The notes below the pieces were generated by a model. That model had not been told where the DNA came from. It did not search any database and was given only the letters and a program-made list of their open reading frames with translations. A stretch of 6,896 bases of DNA from Propionibacteriaceae bacterium (GTDB taxonomy: Bacteria > Actinomycetota > Actinomycetes > Propionibacteriales > Propionibacteriaceae), in assembly GCA_024636075.1 (NCBI GenBank), contig JAGXHS010000125.1, forward strand, positions 1-6,896, given 5' to 3'. How positions within the stretch are numbered: position 1 is the stretch's first letter; every line of letters starts with the position of its first letter. This document shows, one piece after another, positions 4,996 to 6,896 of the stretch. A program made the translations under genes and the position numbers.

Positions 4996-5032
4996 TTGCC
5001 AAGGCGTGACCCCGGGGCCACGCCTTGGGCAA
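4996..5032. promoter_or_regulatory. 37-nt dyad in the kimA/trkA divergent region
   Basis: CCAAGGCGTG (4999-5008) and CACGCCTTGG (5019-5028) are exact inverted copies. Past a bulged G5029 the pairing continues with TTG (4996-4998) against CAA (5030-5032), giving 13 outer pairs. The 10-nt centre contains CCCCGGGG, which can add two more pairs around a CCGG tetraloop after one mismatch. It lies 64 bp upstream of the trkA ATG and 112 bp upstream of the kimA GTG. As RNA it would be a very stable leader hairpin; as DNA it is a large operator-like site. It is not placed as a terminator of either gene. Confidence 0.65.
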
Positions 5033-5033
5033 A

Positions 5034-5039
5034 ACGTTA
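5034..5039 (-). promoter_or_regulatory. Possible -10 box of the trkA pair
   Basis: Read on the minus strand this is TAACGT, the only TANNNT match I found on that strand of the divergent region. It would start transcription near 5027, inside the right arm of the 37-nt dyad, and place the 9-bp repeats across its -35 area. No -35 consensus is visible. Confidence 0.3.
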
Positions 5040-5051
5040 GCGCTGTTCGCG

Positions 5052-5078
5052 GCGATCGTGGCTATCGTGGCTATCGTG
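5052..5078. repeat. Three tandem 9-bp repeats in the kimA/trkA divergent region
   Basis: GCGATCGTG (5052-5060), GCTATCGTG (5061-5069) and GCTATCGTG (5070-5078) run head to tail; the first differs by one base. Two copies contain TATCGT, which also fits a TANNNT -10 box on the plus strand, but no matching -35 is present. The position between divergent starts suggests a binding site for a regulator or a slippage-prone microsatellite. Confidence 0.85.
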
Positions 5079-5080
5079 GC

Positions 5081-5100
5081 CTCACACGCCGGCGTCTGAG
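5081..5100. promoter_or_regulatory. 20-bp near-perfect palindrome upstream of kimA, probable operator
   Basis: CTCACACGCC and GGCGTCTGAG are inverted copies with one mismatched pair in ten (5085 against 5096) and no spacer between arms. A dyad with no loop cannot fold into a normal RNA hairpin, so a dimeric DNA-binding protein is the natural reading. It ends 44 bp before the kimA start; if kimA is leaderless it covers about -64 to -45. Confidence 0.55.
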
Positions 5101-5125
5101 ACGGCCCCAACAACGACCCCTCCAC

Positions 5126-5138
5126 GAAGGAGTACAGT
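5126..5138 (+). promoter_or_regulatory. Start signals of kimA: SD-like GAAGGAG and possible leaderless -10
   Basis: GAAGGAG (5126-5132) is a strong SD match but lies 12 bases from the GTG at 5145, longer than usual. Directly after it, TACAGT (5133-5138) fits TANNNT at exactly -12 to -7 from the GTG, as in a leaderless promoter. The two readings exclude each other on one transcript. No other ATG, GTG or TTG start is in frame here. Confidence 0.4.
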
Positions 5139-5144
5139 CTGCCC

Positions 5145-6896
5145 GTGGCGAAATCCGATCTCTTCAAACGACTCCTGGTGGGACGGAAGCTCGCCAGTGC
5201 ACAATTGGGTGAAACGCTGCTTTCGAAGCGGATCGCACTGCCCGTTTTTGCCTCCGATGCGCTCAGCTCGGTCGCCTACGCCCCGGATGAAATCCTGCTG
5301 ACCCTGTCCCTCGCGGGGATGGTTGCATTCGCCTGGTCATGGAAGATCGCCTTGGCCGTGGCTGCTGTGATGTTGGTGGTCATCGCCTCGTACCGCCAGA
5401 TCGTGCACGCCTACCCGTCAGGTGGTGGCGACTACGAAGTGGCCACGGTCAACCTCGGCCCACGGGCCGGCATGGTCGTCGCGTCGGCTCTGCTGGTCGA
5501 CTACGTGCTGACCGTCGCTGTCTCGGTCTCCTCGGGGGTGCAGAACGCCGAGGCCCTGATCCCTCAGATGGAGGGCCATGAGGGCCCCGTCGCAGCCGCG
5601 ATGATCCTGGTGCTGATGAGTCTCAACCTCAGGGGCGTGCGTGAATCAGGAACTCTCTTCGCGATTCCCACGTACGGCTTCATGTTGGCCATCGGGACGA
5701 TGGCGAGTTGGGGACTGTTCCAGATCTTTGCGCTTGGCCGCGAACTGCGCTCGGAAACCGCCGATCTCACCGTCATCCCCACCACTGACTACGCCAACTT
5801 CTCCGGCTGGCTGATGATCGCGCTGTTGGCGCGCACCTTTTCCTCAGGATGTGCCGCGCTGACCGGAGTGGAAGCGATCAGCAATGGGGTCCCCGCGTTC
5901 CGCAAACCCAAGAGCAGGAATGCGGCCACCACCCTGGGACTCCTCGGTGGTGTCTCGGTGCTGATGCTGCTTGCGAACGTGGTGCTCGCCAATCTGACGA
6001 AGGTACACCTGATCGACGATCAGGGCGGGTCGTACTATCTCACCCCAACCGGTGAGAAGGTGATCGAGCCCAGCAGTACGGTCGTTGGCCAGTTGGCCCG
6101 GGTGATCTTCTACGACTCCTTCCGCCCCGGCTTCTACTTCGTGGTGATCGCGACCATGGTGATCCTGTTCCTGGCGGCCAATACCGCGTTCAACGGCTTC
6201 CCGGTGCTGAGTTCGATCCTCGCCCGCGACGGCCACCTGCCCCGTCAGTTGCACACCCGCGGAGATCGACTCGCCTTCTCGAACGGCATCGTGGCACTCG
6301 CCCTGTCCGCCATGGCGCTCGTGCTGGTGTTCAACGCCTCCGTGACCGCTTTGATCCAGATGTACGTCGTCGGGGTGTTCGTGTCATTCACCGTCAGCCA
6401 GTTCGGCATGATGAAGCACTGGAACAGGCACCTCCGGGCAGAGAAGGATCCGGCGCAGATCACCCGGATGAAGCGTTCCCGGGTGATCAACGGTGTCGGG
6501 TTCACTGCCACCGGGATCGTGCTCATCGTGGTGTTGCTGAGCAAGTTCCTGCACGGCGCGTACCTGGCCCTCCTGGCCATGGTGATCGTCTTCGCCCTGA
6601 TGGGAGCCATCAGCCGGCACTACAAGAGCGTCGAAATCGAAACGTCCATTTCCGGACCCTCCGATCGGGTACTGCCCAGCCGGGTGCACGCGGTTGTCCT
6701 CGTCCAAAAAGTCAACAAACCGACGATGAAAGCGCTCGCCTTTGCCACCGCCACGCGGCCGTCCACCCTTGATGCCGTGACTATCGACGTCGATGCGGAG
6801 GAGACCGAGGCTCTGATGGAGCAATGGCGCGGCGAGGATCTCGACACCCCGTTGAAGGTGATCGCGTCGCCTTACCGGGAAGTCACTGGCCCGTTC
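5145..6896 (+). CDS. kimA: KimA-like proton-coupled potassium importer (APC/KUP superfamily), 3' end missing
   Basis: 584 codons are present and the frame is open at the window edge. It is usually annotated as an amino-acid permease, but the sequence closely follows KimA (YdaO) of Bacillus subtilis, a high-affinity K+/H+ symporter. Residues reported to line the K+ path are kept, as I recall them: Asp38 and Tyr45 (SDALSSVAY), Tyr120, Thr123 and Ser127 (VDYVLTVAVSVSSG), Thr240 and Glu243 (ALTGVEAISN), and Tyr407 (MYVVGVF). Hydrophobic segments run from about 50 to 489 (for example 332-349, 380-424, 450-489). A cytosolic domain from about 493 matches the KimA C-terminal dimerisation domain and is cut by the window. 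An external loop near 287-311 is longer than in KimA. GTG at 5145 is the only reasonable start. Divergence from two TrkA genes supports a K+ role. Confidence 0.88.
   Translation, partial: MAKSDLFKRLLVGRKLASAQLGETLLSKRIALPVFASDALSSVAYAPDEILLTLSLAGMVAFAWSWKIALAVAAVMLVVIASYRQIVHAYPSGGGDYEVATVNLGPRAGMVVASALLVDYVLTVAVSVSSGVQNAEALIPQMEGHEGPVAAAMILVLMSLNLRGVRESGTLFAIPTYGFMLAIGTMASWGLFQIFALGRELRSETADLTVIPTTDYANFSGWLMIALLARTFSSGCAALTGVEAISNGVPAFRKPKSRNAATTLGLLGGVSVLMLLANVVLANLTKVHLIDDQGGSYYLTPTGEKVIEPSSTVVGQLARVIFYDSFRPGFYFVVIATMVILFLAANTAFNGFPVLSSILARDGHLPRQLHTRGDRLAFSNGIVALALSAMALVLVFNASVTALIQMYVVGVFVSFTVSQFGMMKHWNRHLRAEKDPAQITRMKRSRVINGVGFTATGIVLIVVLLSKFLHGAYLALLAMVIVFALMGAISRHYKSVEIETSISGPSDRVLPSRVHAVVLVQKVNKPTMKALAFATATRPSTLDAVTIDVDAEETEALMEQWRGEDLDTPLKVIASPYREVTGPF

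Noticed and set aside
4932..5144. Cyclic di-AMP (ydaO-type) riboswitch upstream of kimA, as in Bacillus
   Set aside because: I could not find the conserved riboswitch blocks on the plus strand; the region is explained by a dyad, tandem repeats and a palindrome. A covariance-model search would settle this.
5844..6254. Minus-strand open frame opposite the KimA-like gene
   Set aside because: Its His/Arg/Gly-rich sequence is what antisense of a membrane protein gene yields; the plus frame is clearly KimA-like.
1..6896. CRISPR array, tRNA, rRNA, transposase or defence system
   Set aside because: No suitable repeats, RNA structures or protein motifs were found; nearly all the sequence is accounted for by housekeeping and conserved actinobacterial genes.

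Overview
The window is a gene-dense, clearly GC-rich stretch of an actinobacterial chromosome. Several protein families nearly restricted to Actinobacteria (DUF4193, DUF3093, DUF3710, DUF4235) lie next to dut, an OB-fold gene and a pair of TrkA-type genes. From memory, the same order runs from Rv2699c down to Rv2690c in Mycobacterium tuberculosis, so this is an old conserved neighbourhood and not a recent island. The lineage may be Propionibacteriales, but that is only an impression. I see no mobile element, CRISPR array, tRNA or rRNA.

Layout. (1) Positions 3-410 hold the 3' end of ferrochelatase (hemH/cpfC), ending in a cysteine-rich tail. (2) 411-583 is a leader with three inverted repeats, followed by a small DUF4193 zinc-ribbon-like protein (584-880). 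(3) 881-989 is a convergent gap with a 16-bp tandem duplication and a 9-bp-stem hairpin; facing it on the minus strand is a small two-helix DUF4235 membrane protein (990-1265). (4) 1378-3518 is a plus-strand operon: DUF3093, dut, DUF3710, OB-fold protein. Two of its three junctions are stop/start overlaps; the third, dut to DUF3710, is a 76-nt gap with a perfect 10-bp inverted repeat. (5) On the minus strand, 4931 down to 3552, are two adjacent RCK/TrkA-like proteins (equivalent to CeoB and CeoC). (6) Diverging from them, 5145 to the window end holds a KimA/KUP-family potassium transporter, complete through the membrane region but lacking its C-terminal end.

How the genes fit together. The right half is a potassium-homeostasis module: a KimA-type proton-coupled K+ importer divergent from two NAD(H)-binding RCK proteins, with no TrkH/TrkG/KtrB channel gene in view. 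Their shared 213-bp intergenic region is the most structured part of the window: a 37-nt dyad, three tandem 9-bp repeats, a 20-bp near-perfect palindrome and a possible leaderless -10 box. The left half combines haem synthesis, dUTP removal and several conserved proteins of unknown function. I found no clearly new defence or mobile system. The best leads are the kimA/trkA control region, the missing channel partner, the ferrochelatase cysteine tail, and two local changes to the conserved gene order (DUF4235 gained, DUF3159 absent).
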